In this document: positions 18,884 through 27,791 of the stretch, in pieces
How positions within the stretch are numbered: the first letter of the stretch is position 1
Layout: every line of letters starts with the position of its first letter
From: Gallalistipes aquisgranensis
GTDB taxonomy: Bacteria > Bacteroidota > Bacteroidia > Bacteroidales > Rikenellaceae
Reading direction: 5' to 3'
NCBI RefSeq assembly: GCF_014982715.1
Contig: NZ_JADCJY010000001.1
Span: forward strand, 992,001 to 1,056,000
Length of the DNA: 64,000 bases
The notes under the pieces: model-generated
Databases searched by the model: none
What the model saw: the letters and a program-made list of their open reading frames with translations, nothing else
Told to the model about the DNA's origin: nothing
Position numbers and translations under genes: made by a program

Positions 18884-21396
18884 AGTTTTAGCGGTTTGAT
18901 CTTCAGGTCCTGGATGGCAACGGCATTTTCACCGTTGCCTTCGCTCGTCGATACGATACGCAGGACTTTGACGGGAATCTCAGGATAAATAACGGCACGC
19001 CCGGCCGACAGCGTATCCGCTTTTCGGAAAGTCTTGCCGTCCGGACTGATTTCCACGAATCCTGAAATGATGTGGTATCGCGGCATGTGATGCAGTCCAG
19101 TTGCAACTTCCATACTACGGCACTCCACCGGTTCCCGAAACGTAAAAGTGAATGAGTCTCCCGCATGACAGGTTCCACGTGTCCGCGAATAACTCGTATA
19201 GTTGTAATCGGTTGCATTCCTGAAGGGGAACCGGACGTTTTGTGGCAATGTGGAGGTGAGAATGACCGCCGGTTCTATGTACGGAGACGGCGCGAGTTCG
19301 AATATCAGCCTGCAAGGTTTGGGATCGTTGTTTTTCAGCGTGACGGACAACTTGCCGTTTCGGTTGCGTGCGTCTGCGTACAGACGCATCCGGTGGAACG
19401 GATTGATTCTCCATCCATGCCGGATGATGGTGTAGGTCGTGTCGGGTGAAGCGACTTCCATCCGGGTGACCACCACATCATCACAGGGAACGGGAAATCC
19501 CACGTACCATAATCCGTTGCGGTCGATCATCTCATGCAGCGGAAACGTTACGGTCAGTGTAGCTGCACTGTCGATGTGGATTTCGCGGCGTACCGAAGGC
19601 GTGACGGAGCCGCTGCCCCGTCCCAGATAGAATGCTTTGAACAGATATTTTTCGGGAATCGTATCCTGTATGGGTTTCGAGTACAATAGTGAAGACGCGT
19701 CGGGTTCCTGTCCGTCCGTCGTGTAGCGGATGACTGTCTCCGGTATAGGGGCAGATGCTGCGATGTTGCCCTTATGGTAAGAGACTTCCGGAGGGAACAT
19801 GCGGAAACGGATACCCATGGAGGCGAGCCTGGCTAGATGCTTTCGGACAAGGCGTTCCCGGAAATCGTGCCATTCCCTCGTGTCGGAAGGGCTCCAACCG
19901 ACCTCCGCAAGGGCGCAAAGTTGCGGATAGTGCTGGAATTCCATGTAACCGTCCGGATTGGAGAGCCCTAATTCGCTCCAGAAGGCGGCCTCTACACCCT
20001 CCACCTGCTTCATCTGTTCCGGAGAAAAACCTTCGGAGGAAAAGTGGAACGAGTAGGTCCGTTCCGCATTTACCATGCCGGCCCAGATGGCTCCCGGTTC
20101 CGTCGGAGCCTCCCGCATGTCGAGATAAAAATAGGGGCCTGGCATAACGACGGTACGGTATCCTTTTCGGGTGACTTCCCGGCAGACCTCCGTACTTTCC
20201 CATCCGTATATCCGTTTTCCCTGCGGTGTGAGGCGGCCGCTGCGAACCGATTCATTCCATACGGCCATCTTTTTGCCGCGGGCTTGCAGTATTTTACCGA
20301 GCCTTTCCGTGAAATGATCGGCTATCTGACTTACAGAGGGGCGCTTCCCGTGCATCAATCTGCGGCAATCGGGGCAGGCCTTCCACTGAGACGACTCCAC
20401 TTCGTCTCCGCCGATATGGATATAGGGAGAGGGGAAGAGATCGCAGATTTCCCCGAGAATGGCTTCGAGCATCCGATAGTTCGATTCCCTGGACGCGCAC
20501 CACACGTTGCGACGGTCGTATCCGGCCTCCGTGCTGTCTACCGGGCCCCGGCAAAGAATCTCGGGAAAGACCCGGGCGACGGCCCGGCTGTGTCCCGGCA
20601 GGTCGATTTCCGGGATGATTTCGACATTGCGGAAACGGGCGAATTCGACTACCTCCCGAATCTCTTCCTGTGTATAATATCCTCCGTATTTCCGTGTCCA
20701 CTCTCCGTAAATGGCCTTCACGGGTGAGTCCCCGCCGCGAAATCCGGCCGTCCGGGCCAGTTGCGGATAACTTTCGATTTCGACCCGCCATCCTTCGTCA
20801 TCGGCTAAATGCCAGTGGAATTTATTGATTTTATGGTGTGAGAGCCAGTCTATGTAAAGTTTCACCCGATCAATAGGAATGAATGTGCGGGCCACATCCA
20901 GCATCATGCCCCGATAAGAAAAACGGGGATAATCTTTGATTTCGACACATCCGATTCGGGGATACGGAGATGCCGTTCGGCGCGTATAGACCGTTTCGGG
21001 CAACAGTTGCAATAGTGTCTGAATGCCGTTGAACAGCCCTCCGCGATCTTTTCCTGTCAGGTCGACTCCTCTACGGGTGGCCGAAAGCCGATACCCCTCA
21101 GCTGGAAGGTCGGCCCGGGGATTGACGGCCAACACAATCGCATTGGCAGCCGGCGGCTGTACGGTGATGGACAAAGGCGTCCCGACCATCGGGCTCAGGT
21201 ATTCATTCAGATAATCGGCGAGAGGAAGACTTACGGAATCGACTGCCACAATGACCGTTGTAGGGGTGATGGAATACCCTCCTTCCGTGACGGTCATCCG
21301 AACCGGAGCCGGAATGATATTCGGTACCCGGGCCGATGTATTTCCGCTGAAAAACAGCAAAAAAAGGAATATTGTATGAAGTTTGACTTTATTCAT
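18880..21396 (-). CDS. Exported GH20 beta-N-acetylhexosaminidase
   Basis: This 838-residue periplasmic or surface enzyme removes terminal beta-linked GlcNAc or GalNAc by substrate-assisted catalysis. A signal peptide occupies residues 1-22. A GH20b-type N-terminal domain (about 25-150) is followed by the catalytic barrel; Asp331-Glu332 in HIGGDE are the catalytic pair, with HWHLADDEGWRVEI before it. A C-terminal beta domain has chitobiase-like and F5/8-like character. It overlaps namZ by 8 bases and the serine hydrolase by 4. Together they suggest release of GlcNAc from peptidoglycan or host glycans. Confidence 0.93.
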   Translation of the reverse strand: MNKVKLHTIFLFLLFFSGNTSARVPNIIPAPVRMTVTEGGYSITPTTVIVAVDSVSLPLADYLNEYLSPMVGTPLSITVQPPAANAIVLAVNPRADLPAEGYRLSATRRGVDLTGKDRGGLFNGIQTLLQLLPETVYTRRTASPYPRIGCVEIKDYPRFSYRGMMLDVARTFIPIDRVKLYIDWLSHHKINKFHWHLADDEGWRVEIESYPQLARTAGFRGGDSPVKAIYGEWTRKYGGYYTQEEIREVVEFARFRNVEIIPEIDLPGHSRAVARVFPEILCRGPVDSTEAGYDRRNVWCASRESNYRMLEAILGEICDLFPSPYIHIGGDEVESSQWKACPDCRRLMHGKRPSVSQIADHFTERLGKILQARGKKMAVWNESVRSGRLTPQGKRIYGWESTEVCREVTRKGYRTVVMPGPYFYLDMREAPTEPGAIWAGMVNAERTYSFHFSSEGFSPEQMKQVEGVEAAFWSELGLSNPDGYMEFQHYPQLCALAEVGWSPSDTREWHDFRERLVRKHLARLASMGIRFRMFPPEVSYHKGNIAASAPIPETVIRYTTDGQEPDASSLLYSKPIQDTIPEKYLFKAFYLGRGSGSVTPSVRREIHIDSAATLTVTFPLHEMIDRNGLWYVGFPVPCDDVVVTRMEVASPDTTYTIIRHGWRINPFHRMRLYADARNRNGKLSVTLKNNDPKPCRLIFELAPSPYIEPAVILTSTLPQNVRFPFRNATDYNYTSYSRTRGTCHAGDSFTFTFREPVECRSMEVATGLHHMPRYHIISGFVEISPDGKTFRKADTLSAGRAVIYPEIPVKVLRIVSTSEGNGENAVAIQDLKIKPLKL

Positions 21397-22570
21397 CGTA
21401 CAACAAGTAAGGCTTGCGCTGTTTCTTGAACCGGACTATGCCTTCGGACCACATCGCTTCGATCTCTGCCGCATTCTTGCCTGCCTCGATCATCTCCCGA
21501 ACATAAGAGACCCCGATGAGCTTTTCGAACATCGGATTGAAAAAATGCTCTTTATCCGGCATCTGCCGATAGGCTTCGATCACATATTTCAAATTTATTC
21601 CTTCCTGGATGATCTTCTCATCGCAAGGGGCGTGACGAAGATCGACCCCGAAACAAACTTTGTCCTTGAGGGGAGGATTTTTGGCTCCTGACAGACTGCG
21701 GGGTGTGAATGAAAAGGTCTGCCCTTTCAGCATAGGATGTCCGAATACCTGGAACGGAAAATCCGTACCCCGGCCGACGCTGACAGGCGTTCCTTCGAAA
21801 TAGCAGAGGGAGGGATAAAGATACACGGCCCGCATGTTCGGCAGATTGGGCGACGGACGGACCGGAAGTTCGTATCTGGTCTGATGGGTGTAGTGTCGGC
21901 AACGGACGACCGTCAGCGGACATTTGATGCCTCCGGCGAGCCAGCCCTCGCCGTTGATCATGCCGGCCAACTCGCCCAATGTCATGCCGTGGACGACCGG
22001 AATCCGATGCATCCCGACGAAAGAGCGGAATTTCGGATCGAGCAAAGGGCCGTCCACATAAAATCCGTTCGGATTGGGCCGGTCGAGCACGATCAGCGGT
22101 GTGCCGGTCTCCGCACAAGTCTCCATCAGGTAGTGAAGCGTGGAGAGATAGGTGTAATACCTCAGCCCGACGTCCTGCAGATCGAACAGCATGATGTCCA
22201 CGGAGGCGATGTCTTCACGACGGGGTTTGCGATCGGCTCCGTAGAGGGAGATGACGGGAAGGCCGGTTTCGGGGTCTCGGTAGCCTGCCACTTTTTCCCC
22301 CGCATCGGCATGGCCGCGGAACCCGTGCTCGGGTGCGAAAACGGCCGTGATGTGGACACCCTCGGACAGCAGGGTATCGACAAGATGGGTACTTCCGATC
22401 AGCCCGGTGTGGTTGGTCAATACTCCGACCTTCTTCCCCTGAAGTAAAGGCAGGTACTCCCCCATTCGCTGGGCTCCCGTCACGACGGAATCCTGGCATG
22501 AAGCGGCCAGAGGAAAAAGCAGGCCGATGAAAAAGGCAAGTATTCTATTCAACGGTAACGGATTTGGCAA
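21389..22570 (-). CDS. namZ: DUF1343 exo-beta-N-acetylmuramidase NamZ
   Basis: This 393-residue GH171-type enzyme cuts single MurNAc units from the non-reducing end of glycan strands. Conserved motifs are APEHGFRG (about 78-85), FDLQDVGLRYYTY and DRPNPNG. The N-terminus is hydrophobic and ends in AASC, so it is exported, perhaps as a lipoprotein. Neither start is ATG: TTG 22570 overlaps glmS by 26 bases, and an alternative TTG at 22552 gives a cleaner signal peptide (MNRILAFFIGLL). Its partners downstream are GH20 and serine hydrolase genes. Confidence 0.9.
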   Translation of the reverse strand: MPNPLPLNRILAFFIGLLFPLAASCQDSVVTGAQRMGEYLPLLQGKKVGVLTNHTGLIGSTHLVDTLLSEGVHITAVFAPEHGFRGHADAGEKVAGYRDPETGLPVISLYGADRKPRREDIASVDIMLFDLQDVGLRYYTYLSTLHYLMETCAETGTPLIVLDRPNPNGFYVDGPLLDPKFRSFVGMHRIPVVHGMTLGELAGMINGEGWLAGGIKCPLTVVRCRHYTHQTRYELPVRPSPNLPNMRAVYLYPSLCYFEGTPVSVGRGTDFPFQVFGHPMLKGQTFSFTPRSLSGAKNPPLKDKVCFGVDLRHAPCDEKIIQEGINLKYVIEAYRQMPDKEHFFNPMFEKLIGVSYVREMIEAGKNAAEIEAMWSEGIVRFKKQRKPYLLYDE

Positions 22571-24389
22571 GATTTCGGGGTTGGTCTACATCACGTCCTT
22601 TATTGACAGCAATGTGATAGGCCAGCAACTGGAGTGGCACCGAAGCGAGAATGGGAGAAAGGCACTCCGTAACAGTCGGCACCTCGATGCAGTAGTCTGC
22701 TATGTTCCGGACTGTATGGTCCCCTGCGGAAATGACGGCGATTACCTTGCCTCCGCGGGCTTTGATTTCCTGGATGTTGCTGACGGTTTTTTCGTAAATG
22801 CTATCTGACGGAGCAATTACGATTACGGGCATCTCATTGTCAATCAATGCAATCGGTCCATGCTTCATCTCGGCGGCAGGGTATCCTTCCGCATGGATAT
22901 AGGAAATCTCCTTGAGCTTCAACGCTCCTTCGAGAGCTGCCGGATAGTTGTAGCCGCGCCCCAGGTAGATGAAGTTATGACAGTAGGTGAATATTTTGGA
23001 CAGGTCTTTGATCTGTTCGTCGAGCTCGAGCACTTCGCCGATCAGGGATGGCAGTTTCTGCAGATGACCGAGTATCTCCAGATACCGCTCCTCTTCGATG
23101 GTTCCCTTTTCTTTGGCAAGAGTGAGGGCAAGCATGGTCATGACCGTTACCTGGCCGGTGAAAGCCTTGGTGGACGCGACTCCGATCTCCGGTCCCACGT
23201 GGATATAGGCGCCCGAATCGGTCGCCCGCGCGATCGAGGAGCCGACCACATTGCAAATGCCGAAGATAAATGCACCTTGTCTTTTGGCCAGTTCGACGGC
23301 GGCCAATGTATCGGCTGTTTCTCCCGATTGAGACACGGCAATCACGACATCGTCCGGACGGATCACGGGGTTCCGGTAACGGAATTCGGAAGCATATTCC
23401 ACTTCGACGGGAATGCGGCAGAGGTCTTCGATCAGATGTTCCCCTATCAGCCCTGCATGCCACGAAGTCCCGCATGCCACGATAATGATTCGTCCCGCAT
23501 GAAGAAAACGTTCCTTATTGTCGAGTACGCCCGAAAGTACGACATGAGTTCCGTCGATATTCACACGTCCCCGTATGCAGTCGATAATCGTCCTGGGTTG
23601 TTCGTAGATTTCCTTGAGCATGAAATGGGGATAGCCGCCCTTTTCCAGCTGACTGATGCTCATCGAAAGTTTTTTTATGTCGAACTTGGCTTCGGCGTTG
23701 TTCAGGCCGACCACGCGGAGCGGCTTTCCCCGTTCGATCACGGCAATCTCCTCGTCGTTCAGATATACCACTTTGTCCGTGTATTCCACGATCGGCGTGG
23801 CATCCGATGCAAGGAAATATTCGTCGTTGCCGAGGCCGACCACCAAAGGGCTGCTTTTGCGGGCGGCGATGATGCGGTCCCGATTGCCTTTCTCGACCAC
23901 GGCGATGGCGTATGCCCCGATCACTTCCCTCAGCGCCGTCTGTACGGCTTCCAACAGAGAGCACCGGTTGGTCTGCATGACATATTCGATCAGTTGTACG
24001 AGCACTTCCGTGTCGGTATTGCTGCGGAAACGGAACCCGTTTTGAATCAATGCCTCTTTCAGCAGACCGTAATTTTCGATAATACCGTTGTGGATCAACG
24101 CAAGGTTTTCGCTCTCCGAATAGTGCGGATGGGCATTCGCGTCGTTCGGTTCGCCGTGTGTGGCCCAGCGGGTGTGGGCTATCCCGATATGGCCCGCAAT
24201 ATCCTTCGACTCCGCGAAGCGTTCCAGCTCCGCTACCTTTCCTCTGTGTTTATAGACATTCAGATCGCCTTTTTCGTTGACGAGCGCCACTCCGGCACTG
24301 TCGTATCCTCTGTATTCCAGTCTGTGAAGGCCTTTGATCAGAACCGGGTAGGCTTCCCGGAATCCGACGTATCCAACGATTCCGCACAT
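22545..24389 (-). CDS. glmS: Glutamine-fructose-6-phosphate aminotransferase
   Basis: This 614-residue enzyme makes glucosamine-6-phosphate, the entry to UDP-GlcNAc and peptidoglycan. The start was set at 24389 because GlmS needs the N-terminal Cys of MCGIVGYVG exposed after Met removal; a longer reading to 24428 would abolish this and cover the promoter. N-terminal Ntn glutaminase (1-240) is followed by two SIS isomerase domains. The C-terminus ends in KSVTVE, as in other GlmS. No glmS ribozyme-like structure fits in the short leader. Its end overlaps namZ. Confidence 0.97.
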   Translation of the reverse strand: MCGIVGYVGFREAYPVLIKGLHRLEYRGYDSAGVALVNEKGDLNVYKHRGKVAELERFAESKDIAGHIGIAHTRWATHGEPNDANAHPHYSESENLALIHNGIIENYGLLKEALIQNGFRFRSNTDTEVLVQLIEYVMQTNRCSLLEAVQTALREVIGAYAIAVVEKGNRDRIIAARKSSPLVVGLGNDEYFLASDATPIVEYTDKVVYLNDEEIAVIERGKPLRVVGLNNAEAKFDIKKLSMSISQLEKGGYPHFMLKEIYEQPRTIIDCIRGRVNIDGTHVVLSGVLDNKERFLHAGRIIIVACGTSWHAGLIGEHLIEDLCRIPVEVEYASEFRYRNPVIRPDDVVIAVSQSGETADTLAAVELAKRQGAFIFGICNVVGSSIARATDSGAYIHVGPEIGVASTKAFTGQVTVMTMLALTLAKEKGTIEEERYLEILGHLQKLPSLIGEVLELDEQIKDLSKIFTYCHNFIYLGRGYNYPAALEGALKLKEISYIHAEGYPAAEMKHGPIALIDNEMPVIVIAPSDSIYEKTVSNIQEIKARGGKVIAVISAGDHTVRNIADYCIEVPTVTECLSPILASVPLQLLAYHIAVNKGRDVDQPRNLAKSVTVE

Positions 24390-24416
24390 AATCTCTTTTC
24401 GATGATTTATCCCCGA

Positions 24417-24424
24417 CAAATTTA
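24417..24424 (-). promoter_or_regulatory. -7 box for glmS-namZ-GH20-hydrolase
   Basis: The minus-strand reading TAAATTTG matches TAnnTTTG, 27 bases before the glmS start. The divergent mazG box is only 20 bases away. Confidence 0.55.
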
Positions 24425-24444
24425 CCATTTTTGTCGTAAAATGC

Positions 24445-24452
24445 TACCTTTG
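24445..24452 (+). promoter_or_regulatory. -7 box for mazG
   Basis: TACCTTTG matches TAnnTTTG, 24 bases before mazG. Confidence 0.6.
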
Positions 24453-24476
24453 TCAGGATAAAAACAGAAAACACTT

Positions 24477-25268
24477 ATGGAAGACAGAAGGCTGGAGGCA
24501 TTCGCCCGGTTGCTCGACATCATGGACGAGCTGAGGGTGAAATGTCCCTGGGACCGGAAGCAGACGTTCCAGTCGCTCCGGAACAATACGATCGAGGAGA
24601 CTTACGAACTGGCGGATGCGATCGCCGACAACGACATGGAAAGCATCAGGGAAGAGTTGGGCGACCTGTTGCTCCATGTGGTGTTCTATTCGAAGCTGGG
24701 AGACGAACAGAATGCGTTCGACATCGGCGATGTAGCCAATGCGATCTGCGACAAACTGATTTACCGGCATCCTCACGTGTTCGCTGACGTTCATGCCGAT
24801 ACACCTGACGAGGTCATGCAGAACTGGGAGCAGCTGAAGCTGAAGGAGAAGCACAAGAAGAAAGGCGTGTTGGGCGGTGTGCCCCGCAGTCTGCCCGCCA
24901 TGGTCAAAGCTTTCCGGATCGGGGAAAAGGCGGCCTCGGCCGGTTTCGATTGGGAGAAAAAAGAGGATGTATGGGCCAAAGTGAAGGAGGAGATAGGCGA
25001 GGTGCAGCAGGAGATGGACCGGGCAGGATCGGCGTCATTCGACAGGGAGAAACTGCAGGAAGAATTCGGCGATCTGTTCTTTGCCATGATCAATGCCGCA
25101 AGGCTCTACCATGTTGATCCCGAGTTAGCGCTGGAGCACTCCAACAAAAAGTTTATCCGTCGGTTCGGCTATATCGAAGACCGTGCGCAGGCAGAAGGAA
25201 AACCGCTCGGCTCGATGACGCTCGACGAGATGGAGGCCCTTTGGCAAGAAGCGAAAAAATCGGAATAG
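24477..25268 (+). CDS. mazG: Nucleoside triphosphate pyrophosphohydrolase MazG
   Basis: This 263-residue tandem MazG protein hydrolyses NTPs to NMP and pyrophosphate and limits faulty nucleotides. The first all-alpha NTPase domain has IEETYELADAI with REELGDLLLH; the second has VKEEIGEVQQE and EEFGDLFFAM, giving the paired acidic EExxE...EExxD magnesium site. It starts a probable operon with a gamma-carbonic anhydrase (24-base gap) and a two-component system. Confidence 0.95.
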   Translation: MEDRRLEAFARLLDIMDELRVKCPWDRKQTFQSLRNNTIEETYELADAIADNDMESIREELGDLLLHVVFYSKLGDEQNAFDIGDVANAICDKLIYRHPHVFADVHADTPDEVMQNWEQLKLKEKHKKKGVLGGVPRSLPAMVKAFRIGEKAASAGFDWEKKEDVWAKVKEEIGEVQQEMDRAGSASFDREKLQEEFGDLFFAMINAARLYHVDPELALEHSNKKFIRRFGYIEDRAQAEGKPLGSMTLDEMEALWQEAKKSE

Positions 25269-25292
25269 ATACTTTAACAGGAGAGATACAAA

Positions 25293-25808
25293 ATGGCTAT
25301 TATCAAAAGTGTAAGAGGATTCGATCCAAAGATCGGGAAAAATACCTTTCTGGCAGAGAATGCCACGATTATCGGTGATGTGACTATCGGGGAGGATTGC
25401 AGCATCTGGTTCGGAGCTGTTCTCCGCGGAGATGTCAATACCATTACTCTCGGCGACCGGGTGAACATACAGGACGGTGCGGTGATTCATACGCTCTACA
25501 AACGCTCCCAAACGCATATCGGGAACGATGTTTCGGTAGGACACAATGCCGTGATTCATGGGGCCCGTATCGAAGACAAGTGTCTGATCGGGATCGGTTC
25601 CACGATTCTCGACAATGCGGTCGTAGGGACCGGATGTATCGTGGCTGCCAATGCTCTGGTGCTTTCGAACGCCGTGTTGGAACCCAACAGCGTGTACGCC
25701 GGCGTTCCTGCCAGAAAAGTGAAAGATGTCACACCCGAACAACGGAAGGAGATCATCGAGCGTATCGCGCACGATTACAGGATGTACGCATCCTGGTATA
25801 AGGAGTAA
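25293..25808 (+). CDS. Gamma-carbonic anhydrase family protein
   Basis: This 171-residue left-handed beta-helix protein is built from hexapeptide repeats. The three zinc ligands of the family are present as His66, His84 and His89, so hydration of CO2 or a related YrdA-type role is plausible. Many YrdA-like proteins lack detectable activity, so the function is inferred. It lies 24 bases after mazG and 8 bases before the histidine kinase. Confidence 0.9.
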   Translation: MAIIKSVRGFDPKIGKNTFLAENATIIGDVTIGEDCSIWFGAVLRGDVNTITLGDRVNIQDGAVIHTLYKRSQTHIGNDVSVGHNAVIHGARIEDKCLIGIGSTILDNAVVGTGCIVAANALVLSNAVLEPNSVYAGVPARKVKDVTPEQRKEIIERIAHDYRMYASWYKE

Positions 25809-25816
25809 GCCGCAGC

Positions 25817-26884
25817 ATGAGGTTCCCGGAAAGATACAGGATAGTGAGCATCAATTTTCTGATCTCCGTGGCGATCAGTCTGATCGTCAACTTCTCCTAT
25901 TTCATTTTCTATCTGGGAAGCAACACCTCCGTAACAGGACATCGACCGCCGAGGGTGCCGATGGAGGATTCCAGTGTTTTTCTGATTCTTCAGGTGCTTT
26001 ACTTTATCGTTTTGTCATTCATTCTGCTCTCCCTTACGACGGCCAATCTGCGCAAGAAAAGTTCCTCGAAATTCGTCGTTCAATTGCTCTACTGCGTATT
26101 GGTTTGTGTGGCGTTCTATTTCATCACACCCAACCTTACCCGCAGCGGAGAAATCGACATTCAGATGAACGCCCGGCGCATATTCAGCCCGATGCTGACA
26201 TTGAAGAGTTGTTTTACGCTGATCGTAGCCGTGTTGTACGGCAAGATTTTCGAATTGGTTTATCAGAAACAGCATATAGTGATCGAAAACCAACTGCTGA
26301 AAAACGAAAATCTGCAAACCCGTTATAATATGTTGATTAACCAGATTAATCCGCACTTTTTCTTCAACTCGCTCAACTCGCTTTCGATGCTGGTGCGGGC
26401 GGGGCAGAACGACGGGGCGCTGACCTACATCGACCGCCTCTCCGACACGTTCCGCTATATCATTCAGAACGGAAGCCAGGGTCTCACCACGCTCGGTGAG
26501 GAGCTTAAATTTCTGGATGCCTACAAATACCTGCATGAGGTGCGCTATGCGGACAAACTGTTTTTCGACATCGAGATAGACGAAAACCTGAAACGATGGC
26601 AACTGCCTTCCATGTCGCTTCAGCCTCTGATAGAAAATGCCGTAAAACACAATAGCATAACCCGTTCCAGACCGTTTCATGTCTCGATTCGCACTCAAAG
26701 GGAATTTCTGATCGTTTCCAATCCGATCATTCCCAAGATTGATGCTCCGGGCAGCACGGGCATCGGGTTGAAAAACCTGTCGAGCCGTTATGTGTTGTTG
26801 ACCGGCCGGGAGATTGTCGTGAAACGTTCGGCGGAAGAATTCTCTGTCGAACTCCCTCTGATACCGCCCCAGCCATGCGTGTGA
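25817..26884 (+). CDS. LytS-type sensor histidine kinase
   Basis: This 355-residue inner-membrane kinase has four predicted membrane helices in residues 8-148 and no large periplasmic sensor domain. The His_kinase (LytS/YehU) domain carries the phospho-acceptor His180 in NQINPHFFFNSLNSL, with an N-box LIENAVKHN and a short GIGLKNLSSR G-box. It overlaps the response regulator by 10 bases and is its likely partner. The signal is unknown; the compact membrane domain suggests sensing within or at the membrane. Confidence 0.92.
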   Translation: MRFPERYRIVSINFLISVAISLIVNFSYFIFYLGSNTSVTGHRPPRVPMEDSSVFLILQVLYFIVLSFILLSLTTANLRKKSSSKFVVQLLYCVLVCVAFYFITPNLTRSGEIDIQMNARRIFSPMLTLKSCFTLIVAVLYGKIFELVYQKQHIVIENQLLKNENLQTRYNMLINQINPHFFFNSLNSLSMLVRAGQNDGALTYIDRLSDTFRYIIQNGSQGLTTLGEELKFLDAYKYLHEVRYADKLFFDIEIDENLKRWQLPSMSLQPLIENAVKHNSITRSRPFHVSIRTQREFLIVSNPIIPKIDAPGSTGIGLKNLSSRYVLLTGREIVVKRSAEEFSVELPLIPPQPCV

Positions 26885-27639
26885 TTTTTGTAGAAGATGA
26901 AACCGCTGCTGCGGTCAATTTGAAAACGTTACTCGGGCAGGTGTGTCCGGACGCACAGGTCTTGGCCGTGCTGGAGAGTGTGACCGACACGGTGAAGTGG
27001 TTTCTCGAGAATCCGGTCCCCGATCTTGTGTTTATGGACATTCACCTGGCGGACGGCGATGCTTTCCGCATTTTCGAACAGGCCGAAGTCGCCTGTCCCG
27101 TGGTCTTCACGACAGCGTACGACCAGTATGCCCTGGATGCTTTCCGGGTAAACAGCATAGACTATCTGCTCAAGCCGATCAAGCGAGAAGACCTGGCGAG
27201 GGCCCTGGCCAAATTGAGTCTTTTTTCCAAAAATGACCGCAGTGAATATTCCGTCCGCGTAGAGCAAATGGCCCGTCAGCAGAATGAAAGACAACGCACT
27301 TTCCTGATTCATATAAAGGATAAGATCATACCTCTCGGCATTCAGGAGATCGCATTCTGCTACACCTGCGACGAACGGGTGACAGTCTACACGCTCGACG
27401 GCAGGGAACTGCCTATGGAGGGATCGCTCGACAGTCTGATGGGGTCGCTTCCGGAAACACTCTTTTTTCGTGCGAACCGCCAGTTCATCATTTCGAGGAA
27501 GGCGATAGTAGACATTTTCGTATGGTTCGGGAACAGACTGAGTTTGAATCTGGCTCTGAAAACTCCCGAACGGATTGTCATCAGCAAGGCCCGCGTACCC
27601 GAATTCAAACGCTGGATGACGGGTACACCTCGTAAATAG
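26875..27639 (+). CDS. LytTR-family response regulator
   Basis: This 254-residue regulator has a receiver domain with phospho-acceptor Asp55 (FMDIHLADGD) and conserved Lys100 (LLKPIK). A C-terminal LytTR DNA-binding domain spans about 140-250 (IAFCYTCDERVTVYTLDG, FFRANRQFIIS). LytTR regulators control envelope, autolysis or virulence genes. A nearby exported Spy-like gene and a large outer-membrane barrel are candidate targets by position only. Confidence 0.94.
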   Translation: MRVIFVEDETAAAVNLKTLLGQVCPDAQVLAVLESVTDTVKWFLENPVPDLVFMDIHLADGDAFRIFEQAEVACPVVFTTAYDQYALDAFRVNSIDYLLKPIKREDLARALAKLSLFSKNDRSEYSVRVEQMARQQNERQRTFLIHIKDKIIPLGIQEIAFCYTCDERVTVYTLDGRELPMEGSLDSLMGSLPETLFFRANRQFIISRKAIVDIFVWFGNRLSLNLALKTPERIVISKARVPEFKRWMTGTPRK

Positions 27640-27737
27640 ATCCGTTCTGAAACCGTTTCACCCCTCCTTCCGGCCGTTTGAGCGGAGAAAAGGGACGATT
27701 CGCCGTGAAACGGGTGCGTTTCGTATCGTCCCGGCTC

Positions 27738-27745
27738 TATCTTTG
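27738..27745 (+). promoter_or_regulatory. -7 box for Spy-like gene
   Basis: TATCTTTG is a perfect TAnnTTTG match, 46 bases before the start at 27792; it shows that the gene has its own promoter downstream of the two-component system. Confidence 0.6.
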
Positions 27746-27791
27746 CAAACAGGATAGAGACAAACGATATCCGCATGAAAAACGAAAAAGT

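Noticed and set aside
24390-24476. glmS ribozyme or riboswitch
   Set aside because: The space between the glmS start and its promoter box is under 30 bases, too short for one.
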